This document shows positions 1 to 10,239 of a DNA stretch of 64,000 nt, piece after piece (the first letter of the stretch is position 1; every line of letters begins with the position of its first letter). A program made the position numbers and the translations under genes. This stretch comes from Gonapodya prolifera JEL478 (taxonomy: Eukaryota; Monoblepharomycota; Monoblepharidomycetes; Monoblepharidales; Gonapodyaceae). Where the stretch lies: assembly GCA_001574975.1 (NCBI GenBank), contig KQ965796.1, forward strand, positions 95,349 to 159,348, in the 5' to 3' direction. Under the pieces are notes generated by a model, which was not told where the DNA came from, did not search any database, and worked only from the letters and a program-made list of their open reading frames with translations.

Positions 1-10
1 TGCTAAAGGA

Positions 11-895
11 ATGCCGTTGCCGCAGAAGAATAACTCGCATCTTGTTCCCATTCCAATTGATGATGTTGGTATCCCTGGTCTCGACTTCTCAAATACAGCC
101 CTGACGCCTTCAGAGCTTGCTCGATTAAAAGAAGTGCTACGTCGCAATTGTGATGTGTTTAGTGAAGGTGACACACCCGGCATAATTTCTGGCGTGCAGC
201 ACCACATTCCAACGGGTGACGCTCTACCCATCAAAACGCCTTTGTACAGAAGCAGTCCGCGTGATCGTGCAAAAATTGACGAAGCTGCTGACAAAATGCT
301 TTTTGATAGAATCATTGAAGAATGCAGTGGTGATTGGTCGGCTCCAGTTGTTATGGTGCCAAAGAAAGATGGAAAGCTACGATTTTGCGTTGACTATCGC
401 AAGCTGAATGCCGTGACCAAAAAAGATGTGTACCCTTTGCCTCGAATTGATGACATGTTGGAGGCGACGCAAGGTGCAATGTATTACACTGCACTTGATA
501 TAACTTGGGGTTATTGGAATATTGAGATCGCTGAAGAAGATCGACCTAAAACTGGGTTTCGAACCCATAGGGGCTTGTATCAATTTTGCCGAATGCCTTT
601 TGGCTTGACAAATGCCCCAGCAACGTTCCAACGTTTAATGGATGCTACGCTACGTGGTATTGCATGGGATTACACGCTGGTATATCTCGATGACATTTTG
701 ATTTTTTCTCATACGTTTGAGGAACATTTGCAACACATTGAAGAAGTGTTTCAGAGATTGCGCAATGTGAACTTCAAACTGAAGGCTGCAAAATGTTCTT
801 TCTGTAGTGCTGAAACGCCTTATCTTGGTCATGTGATTACCAACGATGGTAAAATTAAAATGGATCCAAAGAAGGTTGATACCGTGAGAAATTTT
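11..895 (+). mobile_element. Ty3/Gypsy reverse transcriptase fragment
   Basis: Pol fragment of a Ty3/Gypsy LTR retrotransposon. The reading frame holds the classical RT blocks: a KKDGKLRFCVDYRKLN segment near residue 117, the FCRMPFGLTNAPATFQ block near residue 197, and the catalytic YLDD box at 683-694 (residue 225), followed by the YLGHVI block. The frame stays open to 1093, but family similarity stops abruptly near 895 in unrelated sequence. RNase H and integrase are therefore not continuous with it. The upstream protease and gag are outside the window or lost. The element is truncated and rearranged and could not move on its own. Confidence 0.93.
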
Positions 896-898
896 CCC

Positions 899-1273
899 TG
901 CCTCGAACTCAGAAAGAGTTGCAGCGCTTTTTGGGGCATCAGCTGCGACATCATCGACCGCGGCCGGGCCTGCTGGTGGAATGATTGGAGCCGCGGGTTG
1001 GGCTGCTGGCGCGGGTGGAGCCGGAGCGTTTTGGACACCATTCGCGGCAGCAGCATTCTGCGCTGGCCCGGCGGCGTTATGATCTGGGAATAGCAGTGTT
1101 TGTAATGTGGTTCGTATATCCTGCTGTTTCCCTCTAATGGGGAGGGGAGCGGCAGGGTTTGCCTTCTTATTTATATTTAGATATCCGAGATATGACCGTT
1201 GAACGCAAGGTATTATGGACGCTTGCAAGGTCAGGGAATGCTGCGCGGAGAGCGTTAAGTGATTGCTCTGCAT
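899..1273 (-). mobile_element. Inverted Ala/Pro-rich gag-like segment
   Basis: Directly after the RT breakpoint the minus strand reads an open frame rich in Ala and Pro, with a run of small residues around 960-1080, of the type found in the N-terminal part of fungal Ty3/Gypsy gag proteins. It faces opposite to the RT. The simplest reading is that a piece of a second, or the same, element was inserted in inverted orientation. The assignment to gag rests only on composition and context, so it is weak. Confidence 0.35.
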
Positions 1274-1564
1274 CAGCTGCCATATGATTATATCCGAGAA
1301 AGATTTGATGTGCGTGGTGCAAGCGGCGCACCAGTGATTGAGATGAAAGGATATGATTGACTTGGCTGCAGCGGGGCAGCCTTATAAAGCTTTAAGATAT
1401 GCTAGCGCAAGCGTTTTGTAATCTTAAGCTTTGTTTCATAATTGTTCTGCCACGAAACACCGAAGCCGGTGGAAAGTCATGGAAAGTCATGGACTTTCTG
1501 CTAAACGTTTTACGCGCGCCTCTCTGCACCACCGAAATAGTTACTGGCTGCGCCTGAAACCCAT

Positions 1565-1834
1565 TTGGAAGAAAATATCCAAGGCCAGGCAATGATTGAT
1601 GCCTATGAACGTGAACACCCCTCTGGCAAAAATGGTACAGTGATTACGAGGAGATCACGTAGATCTGCCATGAAAAAACGACTGGCTGAACGTGTAAAAC
1701 CCCGAAACGCCATTCCTTTCGCGCCTGAACCTGCAAAGCCAAAACGAAATCGCGGTGGCGCAAATAAGAGATTGAGAGCGAATGATGATAATGAATTTAT
1801 TCCTCGAAAGAAAGGAAAGAAAATGAGTGTTTGA
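1565..1834 (+). mobile_element. Retrotransposon pol C-terminal tail (chromodomain end)
   Basis: The frame begins with LEENIQGQAMIDAYERE, which resembles the end of the chromodomain found after the integrase of chromoviral Ty3/Gypsy elements, then runs into a very basic tail (RRSRRSAMKKR, PRKKGKK) ending at 1834. It has the orientation of the RT fragment and precedes a purine-rich tract and a putative LTR start by about 285 nt. The integrase core is not found between 895 and 1565, so this is the detached 3' end of a degraded element. Confidence 0.55.
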
Positions 1835-2118
1835 TGATGTGTTGTTATAGGCCACATAATGAGTTTGTGGACGGAGTGGTTCGGTGTGAATGTTTACACT
1901 GTGCCCACCAGACGGACTTTCCTGGGGATTCCCCTGGATTGACCAGGTTGCCCCATGGACGTGAGAGGTGTGACAGCGACATAAAGATTCATTTCCTCTC
2001 AGGGAGAGTTGCAGTAATGGCGAATTTATTCTTTGTTTTCTGTATTGTTCCCCTTGACTTTTGTGTGACGCCGCATATGTACTTGTTCTTGCCCTGATGA
2101 GGACATCAGTCAAACGTA

Positions 2119-2214
2119 CTGGGGGAAGTGTGATGGAGCGTTGCGTGATATATTATATATTGTAGTCTATCCTATGGGAACCCGCGGCTAGGTAGATCTC
2201 GACACCAATACAAC
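2119..2214 (+). repeat. Putative polypurine tract and LTR remnant
   Basis: A purine run at 2120-2128 (GGGGGAAG) is followed by TGTGATGG, the layout expected of a polypurine tract followed by the 5' end of a 3' LTR, downstream of a pol C-terminal tail in the same orientation. A TATA-like AT stretch at 2148-2160 would suit an LTR promoter. The LTR end could not be fixed because no second LTR copy lies in the window. Confidence 0.4.
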
Positions 2215-2219
2215 TGATC

Positions 2220-2573
2220 CTACCCTTGGACATATCCCACGGTACACGTGCCTCTACAAATTGTTTGTAAAAATATGTATCCAATGATGTTTTCTTTCCA
2301 CTCATCAATATTTTTCACATTTAGGCTTTCTTCGAGGTCTTTCAATGGTAGAAAATTGTTTTCACTTTCTTCCAGAAATTCTTGAAAGTACGTTGTAAGA
2401 CTTTCCTCCATCCAAGTAGCTTCCACATAGACTGGATTTCGTATGGCAAATTCATTTGAAAATGTTTCACAATATCCAAGATCAATGTCTCTGGTTGGAA
2501 TCACTTCCGCCGTCATAAACAGCGCATGTGTGGAATTTGCACCAATAATCAGAAATCCCTTTTGAAATGGCAT
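2220..2573 (-). CDS. Hypothetical protein, partial
   Basis: Minus-strand open frame of 117 codons starting MPFQKGFLIIG, with balanced amino-acid use unlike the surrounding AT-rich sequence. The central part is acidic (WMEESLTTYFQEFLEESEN). No domain is recognised. The last residues near 2220-2260 look less protein-like, so an intron may start there, and the real 3' end would be lost in the adjacent retroelement debris. It sits at the edge of the AT-rich island. It may be the 5' part of a gene cut by the transposon insertion. Confidence 0.4.
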   Translation of the reverse strand: MPFQKGFLIIGANSTHALFMTAEVIPTRDIDLGYCETFSNEFAIRNPVYVEATWMEESLTTYFQEFLEESENNFLPLKDLEESLNVKNIDEWKENIIGYIFLQTICRGTCTVGYVQG

Positions 2574-2638
2574 TGTGATTGTATTTCAGAAAAAGTATTT
2601 TGATTAGAATCTCGTTTTGCATTTCAAGAAATGCATTA

Positions 2639-2655
2639 GGGGGGGGGGGGGGGGG
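2639..2655. repeat. Poly-G tract (G17)
   Basis: Seventeen consecutive G residues in otherwise AT-rich intergenic DNA. It is a simple homopolymer with no visible gene context, and its length is likely to vary between reads or strains. Confidence 0.95.
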
Positions 2656-2659
2656 CGCG

Positions 2660-4285
2660 AGATGTTTTGAGATCTATTTGATGCGTGGAAGTACTATCAA
2701 TTTTCTGGAATAGTTTTCGTATGTTAAGGAGAGTTTTATCAAATTTCGTAAATGCCAGTAAAATTGTTGATAATATACTAGAAAACTTTGATTGAAATTT
2801 AATTGGAGTTGAGATATGCAACAAAGGATGGAAAACTTCAAAGAAAATGGGATTTGCGTTGATGGAAGTGAGAGAAAGGATGAGATGTGAAAAGAGGGAA
2901 AATATTGGAGAGAACAGTAGTGCTAAACTCTGAAAATATGATATTTGAGCCTTAGCAAAAAATATTATGATCAAAATCATCAAGAATTTACTGCGGCATT
3001 CCTTGCTTTGTGTTTTGTCGGATTTTCTATTACCAGAGATTACATGATTTTATTAAAATTTTTTTTCTGTTTCAGTCACCTCAAAGAATTACCCATTCTT
3101 ATTTCGGTCAATGTCCGACGCTTTGAACGCTTCTGATGTTGCTGCAACTTTGAAGAGAAAGACGGATGATGATGGAAATATTGATGGAATGAGGCAGAAG
3201 TTCATTTGTGATGTGGAAATAAAAAAAAATTGACCCACTGCACATTTCTTCTGAAAATGTTTCCACGCGAAAGAAATTTGAATTCAGAGATTCCAAAGGA
3301 AATTGAAAATATATTTTTGTTCATTTTGACCTGAAATACTTCCGCTGTGAGCTTAAACAACTATATTGGATTATTTTTTGAAAAAATGCCTGAAAATATT
3401 CGAAAAGCCGAAGTGCACAGCGAGATTTGGCTTGAGAATCTTTGAATTTCAAGTGCCAAAAATATGTTCAAAATATCAAAAGTAAACGGAGTTTCATAAT
3501 CTTTGAAAATTGCGCATTGTCGTAGAAGTATTTTCGGCATGGAAATTGCCAAGGCATAAATGGTAGTACATCAATGGGTTTTTGAAAAACTTTATTTAAT
3601 ATGTGAAAAACGGCTGAATTTGAAAATTGTTCACAAGCAAGCACTGGATAAATTCACTTAGGTTTCTAGAGATTGGAAATCACTTTTGATTATTTGCGGA
3701 AAATATACTTTTCCAAATTCTTAAACCCCGGCTAAATTCTAAACATGGACAAAAATTACGAATTTTCGGAGGACAAGGTAGATTGTAGTGGGAAATTCCT
3801 AAAGTACATGGAATTTCAAAAATGAATTCATTTGGCATTTTTGAAGAACTTTTTTTAAAAAAACGAAATTTTCCGAAATTGAGAATGCAAAGTTTGCAAA
3901 TTGACTTGGAATTCAGAAACTCCTTGATCTCAGGCGTATCATTGTCGCCATTGTCTTTCAATTTTACACAAAATAAACCCCAAAATATCATCTTCCATAA
4001 ACTTCTCTTGAAAGTGTATTTTAGAACTACTTTTTTGTAACACTATTGGAAACTCTCAATAAGCTTTCCATAATTATTATCTTGCACTAGAAATCTCTGC
4101 AATCTACACTTCTTTCTTGAATCCAAAATTAGTCAGACCTTTTCGTCGTTGAGTGACATACAAGTAAGTTGGCAGCCCTCACCCTACCTGACCACGGTTT
4201 GCTTATCCAACAAAACACCGAAAATCCCCCAGTTTTTCATTGGATTCTCCTCGCATCTTGTTCCACGTTACCTTGAACCAACACG
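2660..4285. other. AT-rich intergenic region upstream of kinase A
   Basis: About 1.6 kb of AT-rich DNA with many short overlapping frames that lack any domain signature. I see no gene here. Its part at 3320-3720 is a diverged copy of 6590-6990 (annotated separately), so the spacer was duplicated together with the kinase gene that follows it. Confidence 0.6.
3320..3720 (+). repeat. Duplicated intergenic segment, copy 1
   Basis: Matches 6590-6990 collinearly in direct orientation with scattered substitutions and small indels. Shared stretches include CTTCCGCTGTGA (or TTTCCGCTGTGA), CGGCTTGAGAATCTTTGAAT and GTGAAAAACGGCTGAATT. Each copy ends several hundred bases before a TKL kinase gene, marking the boundary of a tandem duplication of about 3.3 kb. 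Confidence 0.85.
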
Positions 4286-6330
4286 ATGGCTGCTGGAGCA
4301 CCCGGAAATATGGCTGGAAATGGCCCGTTGCCATTCATTCCTCTCAACGACTTGGCAGTGGTCCCAGAGCGTATTCCGCAGGGGGGGATGGCTGACATTT
4401 TTAAAGCTACTTGGACACAAAGGAATTTCTTCGGTATTGCAACAGCAAAAACACCAGTTGTTCTGAAACAATTGAGAGACGATCGGGCAAAATATCGCAA
4501 TGTGAGGAGTTTCGGATATTGATTTCACGATCCACAGGTTGATATTCAGTGTCTTTCCAGTTGTTTATTCAAGAGTCTGAAATATGGTGGAAGCTTCCAA
4601 AACATGCAAACGTCTTGGGTATTTATGGGGGGAACATGCAAGATAGCAAGATGCGCGACCCTACTTGGTATCGCCGTATGCAAAAAAAGGCGATTTGAGA
4701 TCCTTCTTGCAATCTCTCAATGGTTCAGCACCCACGCAACTGAAACTGAAGCTTGTGAGATTCTGTTTTGTGTTTTCTATTGCAAGTGATCACTTAGGAA
4801 TTTGAAATAGATGCTTGACATTGCCAAAGGTATTGAACATCTACATCTCTCTAAGCATACTCATGCAGACTTGAAGGGAGTGAACATCCTTATTAACAAA
4901 GACAACGTTGCCTTGGTATCGGATTTTGGATTCTCTTTTCTGCGTAAATCTGATTTGAGCTTACTTGCTCCAATCATTCAAGCAGAAAATCAGGAGTATG
5001 TTGGCGGAATAACAGTATTTATGCCACCGGAGCGCCTGAAGCCATATCTTCAGAAGTTACCCTATACTCCGACAAAATCTGGTGATATTTACGCATTTGC
5101 AATGATTTGTATCGAGGTACGTGTTGCTCAATTTCATCACTCTTATTCTAAAGAATCTCTTTTTTCAGATATGGACTTCTCAAGATACATTTCAAGATAG
5201 ACCACTGGAGGATAATCTATGGACTGATATTATTGAAAATGGAGTCCGGCCCACCCATCTGAACACACAAGATCCGACATTGAATTTTTTGCACAGAATA
5301 CCTGTTATATTGCAAGAACTCATAGATCAATCATGGAATCCGCGCCATAATGAGCGTCGCATGCGCCCCACCATTAAAGATTTTGTTACGACTTTGGAGC
5401 ATCTTTTAGAGGTGAGGCTTGGATTTTAGAGAACAAAATCACAGGGCGATTACGTACTTGTGCAACAATTGAAGCTGAGCCCAATGGTGCAACAAGATTT
5501 TCAACACTACTTAATGGACAGCCCTTTGCTTGCAAAAGACTTGCCAGTTATTATTTACATGGATCCCATCAACTACCCCAGGATACTACCAAGGCGCAAA
5601 TCTGGAACCAAATTCCATATCGGAGGGAATTAACAGAAAAGGAATTGATACTTGATGTGGAATTACAGGAGATATTGCTCTCACTCTACAATGATCTGCC
5701 AACTAAAGCAAATCTCATAGGTCAGTGGATCTTGACATTTTATGGGATAGCATCACTGATCAAGTATTGCACATTTCATTTCATAGCTAAAGCAATTGGT
5801 GATGAAGGCGCATGGGCCCTTGCAACCGCCTTGGCCAAAAATACGTCTCTTACAACATTGTTTCTTGATGGTAAGTTAACAAGTGCCCTTTTGTCTTTTG
5901 GTTAGAACTGTGGCTTGATCAAGCATTTCACCGCAATTTCACCGGGAACAAAATTGGTGATGAAGGCGCACGGACCCTTGCAACTGCCTTGCAGAGAAAC
6001 AAGTCTCTTAGAACGTTGGAAATTCACCGTAAGTCACCAAGTGTCGTTTTGTCTTTTGGTAGAACGGCGGCTTTCATCAAGCATTTCACTGCAATTTCAT
6101 AGTGAACTCGATTGGTGATGAAGGCGCACGGGCCCTTGCAACTGCCTTGGACAAAAACAAGACTCTTACAACATTAAACCTTACATGTAAGTCACTAAGT
6201 GCCGTTTGTCTTTTGGTAGAATGGCGCCTTTGATCAAACATTTTACTGCACTTTCATAAGTTAACGCAATTGGTGATAAAGGCGCACGGGCCCTGCAACC
6301 GCCTTGGAGAGAAATGATCATAGTGTTGTA
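4286..6330 (+). pseudogene. TKL-type protein kinase with Sel1-like and LRR segments, damaged (kinase A)
   Basis: Exons inferred at 4286-4501, 4561-4754, 4811-5116, 5169-5411 and about 5445-5720, then LRR exons. The kinase core is recognisable: an invariant-Lys segment (PVVLKQL), an alpha-C Glu (QESEIWW), catalytic loop HADLKGVN, intact SDFG, and MPPERL in place of APE. The next exon reads best as a Sel1-like segment (CKRLASYYLHGSHQ) and is followed by ribonuclease-inhibitor-type LRR units. Lesions: a CG dinucleotide gain at 4654-4657 between GGNMQDSKM and RPYLVSPYAKKGD; a frame mismatch between the exon ending at 5411 and the Sel1-like exon; a lost splice acceptor before LRR unit 2; and a one-base loss near 6294 in unit 4. 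The family usually acts in cytosolic signalling. This copy is probably dead, unless the indels are assembly errors. Confidence 0.8.
5781..6320 (+). repeat. Four 158-bp exon+intron units encoding LRRs
   Basis: The core ATTGGTGATGAAGGCGCA (or a close variant) recurs at 5795, 5953, 6111 and 6269, exactly 158 bases apart each time. Each unit holds one LRR exon (IGDEGARALATAL) followed by an intron whose tail also repeats (AAGCATTTCACYGCAATTTCA). Unit 2 has lost the AG acceptor (TTTCACCG in place of TTTCATAG). Unit 4 lacks one T after GGCCC and diverges soon afterwards. One exon plus its intron was therefore amplified as a block. Confidence 0.9.
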
Positions 6331-7325
6331 CGCTATTAAAATTTGAGTTTTTGGATGCAATGATTTTGATGCAAATTTAGTAGATAGGAAAAATAGTTGA
6401 AAATCTCCCTCTTCTCAACTTCCTTAAAATGAATCGAATTTAATTAAAATAGGGACCTTGCGCAGAATTTCCTTCAGCAAGTTTCACTCATGTAAAAAAT
6501 TGTTATTTCCTCCATTAAAGCAGCAGCTTCATCAAGTATACTCTAAACTATTAATTAAAACATATTCGAACTTGTGGAAATATATTTCTGTTCCTTTTCC
6601 CTTGAAGTATTTCCGCTGTGAATTTAAGCACCCGTACTGAATTTTTTTTTGGGAAAAAATGCATCAAAAACATTTTCGAAAAGTCGAAGAACACAGCAAA
6701 ACTCGGCTTGAGAATCTTTGAATTTCAAAAGCCAAAAATATGTTCAAAAATATGAAAAATAAACAGAGTTTCATACTCTACAGAAATTTGAATTTCGTAG
6801 AAGTTTTTCTGATATGGAAAATCACCAAGTTGTAAATCACAGTAAATCAATGAGTTTTGAAGAGCTTTATTTAATACGTGAAAAACGGCTGAATTCGAAA
6901 ATTCTTCACAAGCGAACACGGGATAAAATCACTTAGGTGTCTGGAGATTTGAAGTCATTTTTTGATTATTTGCGGAAATTCGCTTTATGTGAAAAAACGG
7001 CCTTTTCGAAAAGTCGTAAATCACGACAAAATTATTTATCCAGGAACGAAAATCTCGTAATGTTGGTTAGAGAAAATTCAATCGCGAATGGAGATACAAT
7101 CTCACATCATTTTTAGTGAACAGTTTTGACAAAAGAGAAAGTGTTCAATTATTGGGAATGCTCCTGTATTTTCATGAGTGATAAACTTGTCGCGATTGTT
7201 TCAAATGCTAACTTCTGAGATAAATGCTTTCTTCTATCATTGTAAGAGTATTGGACTTCATTCTCCCATTTCGTTCCCACGCATACATTAGATTACTTTG
7301 GCCAAACACCACCAACCCTCCCAAA
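6330..7325. other. AT-rich intergenic region upstream of kinase B
   Basis: About 1 kb without a credible gene. It contains the second copy of the duplicated spacer (6590-6990), and short frames here are chance openings in AT-rich DNA. The promoter of the downstream kinase gene should lie in its last few hundred bases, but no clear motif stands out. Confidence 0.6.
6590..6990 (+). repeat. Duplicated intergenic segment, copy 2
   Basis: Direct, diverged copy of 3320-3720 (see that entry). The offset of about 3.27 kb roughly equals the distance between the starts of the two kinase genes (4286 and 7326), so spacer and gene were duplicated as one tandem block. Confidence 0.85.
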
Positions 7326-9988
7326 ATGTCCACCACTGCCCCAGGACCGCGTCTTCTCGACAAACTGACCGCAAAAATTACCCGGAATAACTCTGGAGAG
7401 CGTGCTCATGGCAAGGATGCCGTGACAATGCCTGTCAATCAGTTTGCTACCCCCGATGGCGAACATTCAAGGAACTGCGGTGGAGAAGTAAGGATGACCA
7501 AGATTCCAGAGACGTGGGAAATTGATATCAAGGATGTGGAATGTTCTTGGGATGAAAGACGTATTAAGGATGGTGGCAATGTTATTGGGAAGGGCGGGTT
7601 TGCAACGGGCCAACGGTGTATTGCGGAAAATGGCGAAAAATTCCAGTTGCTCTGAAAGTGATTGAAGCCATACCTGGGCTTTATAACTCTTTGGTGAGTT
7701 TCTCAAGTATTTTGTGAGCTTTGTAACCAATTTTCATGATTTGAAATTTATAGGAATTTGAAAATGAAGCTCGCGTTTGGTACAACGCAGCATCTCCGCA
7801 CGTTCTCCCATTTTATGGGGTTTCTCGAAAAGGTGGCAAGATTTTCTTTGTTTCTCCCTATGCGGAGAATGGAAATGCTAGGACGTACTTGGAGAAGTTG
7901 AAATCGGAAGGGGCGTCAGAGGTGGAAATGGAAAAGGAAACGTTGTGGATTGTGAGTTCTTCATTTGATTATTGTCTAGAAAGGGTCCAATATGTTTCTT
8001 ATTGCTTGTCAAGCTTTTTGATATTGCGCGAGGACTGAAATACCATCATGAAAACCATATTCTCCATTTGGACGTGAAACCAGAGAATGCTCTTGTTGAC
8101 AAACTACATCAAGCAATGGTCACCAACTTTGGAACTTGTCTTATCCATGTTCTGGAAGGGAGTGATCGCGGTGTAGGAACAAAGGGTTACATGGCTCCTG
8201 AACGTCTCAGAGGAGAGATTCGAACTGAAAAGGCAGATGTCTTTGCTTTTGGAATAAGTTTGTTTGAGGTGAGGAATTGCCTTGCTTGCCATTCTACCAT
8301 ATTTGACGCAAAATTGTAGCTGTGGTTTCTATGTGACCCTTACAACGGCTTGGATGTGGATGACTTGCTGGAAATTATATCTAACAACAAGTGACCGGAA
8401 ATTCCAACATCTTGCAATTTGCCAGAGGAAATCAAGAGTTTGAAGATTCAATGCTGGGATGCAGACTCAAACATTCGCCCTGATTTTGACATAATTTCAG
8501 AAGTTCTTACCAAATACGTTCAGTAAGTTTGCAATGTATATTTCTTATCGCAATAGTCTGAGGCACACTTTTCCACAATTAAGACCTGAAGAAAATCGTC
8601 CAAAACCAATGGATGTTGAAAGCATTCTTGCTAGCATTCCAAATGACGCTCTGGAGCTTTTTCACTTGCGGAAAAATACTTTGAAGGCAATGGTGGATGG
8701 TGGATTTCCGCAAGATTTAACAAGTTCATTCCAGTTGTACTTGAGAGCTGCAAGGTTTCAACACCCAGAAGCACTTTTTCGAATTGGGGTGATTTACAAT
8801 CAAGTGTTGGGAGGAGTTTCAAAGGATTTGTGGGAATCTGCATATTGGTGGAACAAGGCTGCGGAGCAAGGAAATACTGAAGCACAGTTTAGTGTTGGAT
8901 ATTGCTACTACAAAGGAGAAGGAGTGATGGAGGACTTGACAAGGGCAGTGTTTTGGTACACAAAGGCTGCGGAGCAAGGAGATGCCAAAGCTCAGTTTTA
9001 TCTTGGAGTTTCCTACGAATGTGGAATAGGGGTGGGGAGGGACGACAAAATGGCAGTGTTTTGGTACACAAAGGCTGCAGAGCAAGGAATTACTGAAGCA
9101 CAGGTGAATATCGGACATTGCTACTACAATGGAAAAGGTGTGGAAAAGGACTTTGAAATGGCACTGTTTTGGTGGACCAAAGGTGCGGAGCAAGGATATG
9201 CCAAAGCACAGACTTGTCTTGGAAGTTGCTACTACATTGGTGGAGGGGTGGAAAAGGACTTTGAAATGGCAGTGTTTTGGTACACCAAGGCCGTAGAGCA
9301 AGGAAATGCAAGTGCACAGGAGAGCCTTGGATTTTGCTACAACAATGGAATGGGGGTGGAGAAGGACCAAGAAATGGCAGTGTTTTGGTGGACCAAGGCC
9401 TCAAAGCAAGGAGAGGCCAGTGCACAGTTCTGTCTTGGATTGCTACTCCCCATTAGAGAAGGGGTGGAAAAGGACCTGGAAATGGCAGTCTTTTGGTGCA
9501 CCAAGGTCGCAGAGCAAGGATATGTTGATGCACAATTCTATCTTGGACTTTGCTACGCTAGTGGAGAAGGGGTGGAAAAGGACTTTAAATTGGCTGTATT
9601 TTGGTACACCGAGCCCGCGGTACAAGGAAACGTTGATGCACAGCATAATCTTGGAATTTGCGATGAAAACGGTGAAGGGGTGGAAAAAGACCAGAAAATG
9701 GCAGTATTTTGGTGGATAAAGGCTGCGGAACAAGGCAATGTTAAATCACAGAAGTGCCTTGGATCTTGCTACGAGAATGGTCAAGGTGTGGAACAGAATG
9801 ATGAACTTGCATTGCATTGGTGGACCAAAGCACCGGAGCAAGGTGATGTTGATATGCAGTACAAAGTTGCAGTGTGCTATGAGAACGGCAAAGGTGTTGA
9901 TGTTGACGTGGACCAATTGGTAGAGGTCACTTCAACCTCAAGAGGCAATGAGCGTTTGTTTGCTCTCATCACAGATGAAGGTGTATAA
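7326..9988 (+). pseudogene. TKL-type kinase with Sel1-repeat tail, damaged (kinase B)
   Basis: Exons inferred at 7326-7693, 7754-7951, 8014-8268, 8320-8522 and 8584-9988. The N-terminal extension of about 85 residues leads into a Gly-loop (GKGGFATG), the Lys strand (IPVALKVIEA), hinge FVSPYAENG, catalytic loop HLDVKPEN and APE (YMAPERL). DFG reads NFG, which would remove the metal-binding Asp. From 8770 on come about eleven 36-residue Sel1-like repeats ending at 9988. Lesions: one A missing from the run at 7636-7640, which shifts the frame just before the Lys strand, and TGA at 8392-8394 where CGA (Arg) would keep the frame. Sel1 tails usually act as protein-binding scaffolds. It is the tandem paralog of kinase A. 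The whole 484-codon tail stays open, so the tail could still be made separately. Confidence 0.85.
8763..9930 (+). repeat. 108-bp tandem repeat coding for Sel1-like units
   Basis: Ten or eleven copies of a 108-base unit, each coding for 36 residues with the pattern AEQG..AQ..LG.CY..G.GVEKD..MAVFWWTKA. The DNA of neighbouring copies is very similar (for example GGGGTGGAAAAGGAC recurs), as expected from recent unequal exchange or gene conversion. Units 6 and 7 are the most altered. Confidence 0.95.
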
Positions 9989-10239
9989 ATGATGAGGTTT
10001 CGCATCTTCAGCGGAAATCCTTGAGTCCAAAGAATTACCTCATGATTTCCTTGGAACTCATCACGATGCTTACATGCGTTTTTTGATGAGCAGAGTATAT
10101 CATTGTTTTTATAATGAAGTCGTGTTTTTGGAAAACTACAGACGATGTTGGTGAAAAGATGTGCAAATTTCCTTTTATTTTTTCCGGGCTCTAAATCATC
10201 CGTTGCTGTGGTCCATTTAGAAAATCCACTTTTCTAATT
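9989..10239. other. Intergenic, nothing recognised
   Basis: About 250 bases between the kinase tail and the monooxygenase relic on the other strand. It should hold the 3' end of kinase B. I see no further feature. Confidence 0.5.

Noticed and set aside
8819-9370. Minus-strand frame of 183 codons with a repeated pattern
   Set aside because: Antisense of the Sel1 repeat array; the periodicity comes from the 108-bp unit.
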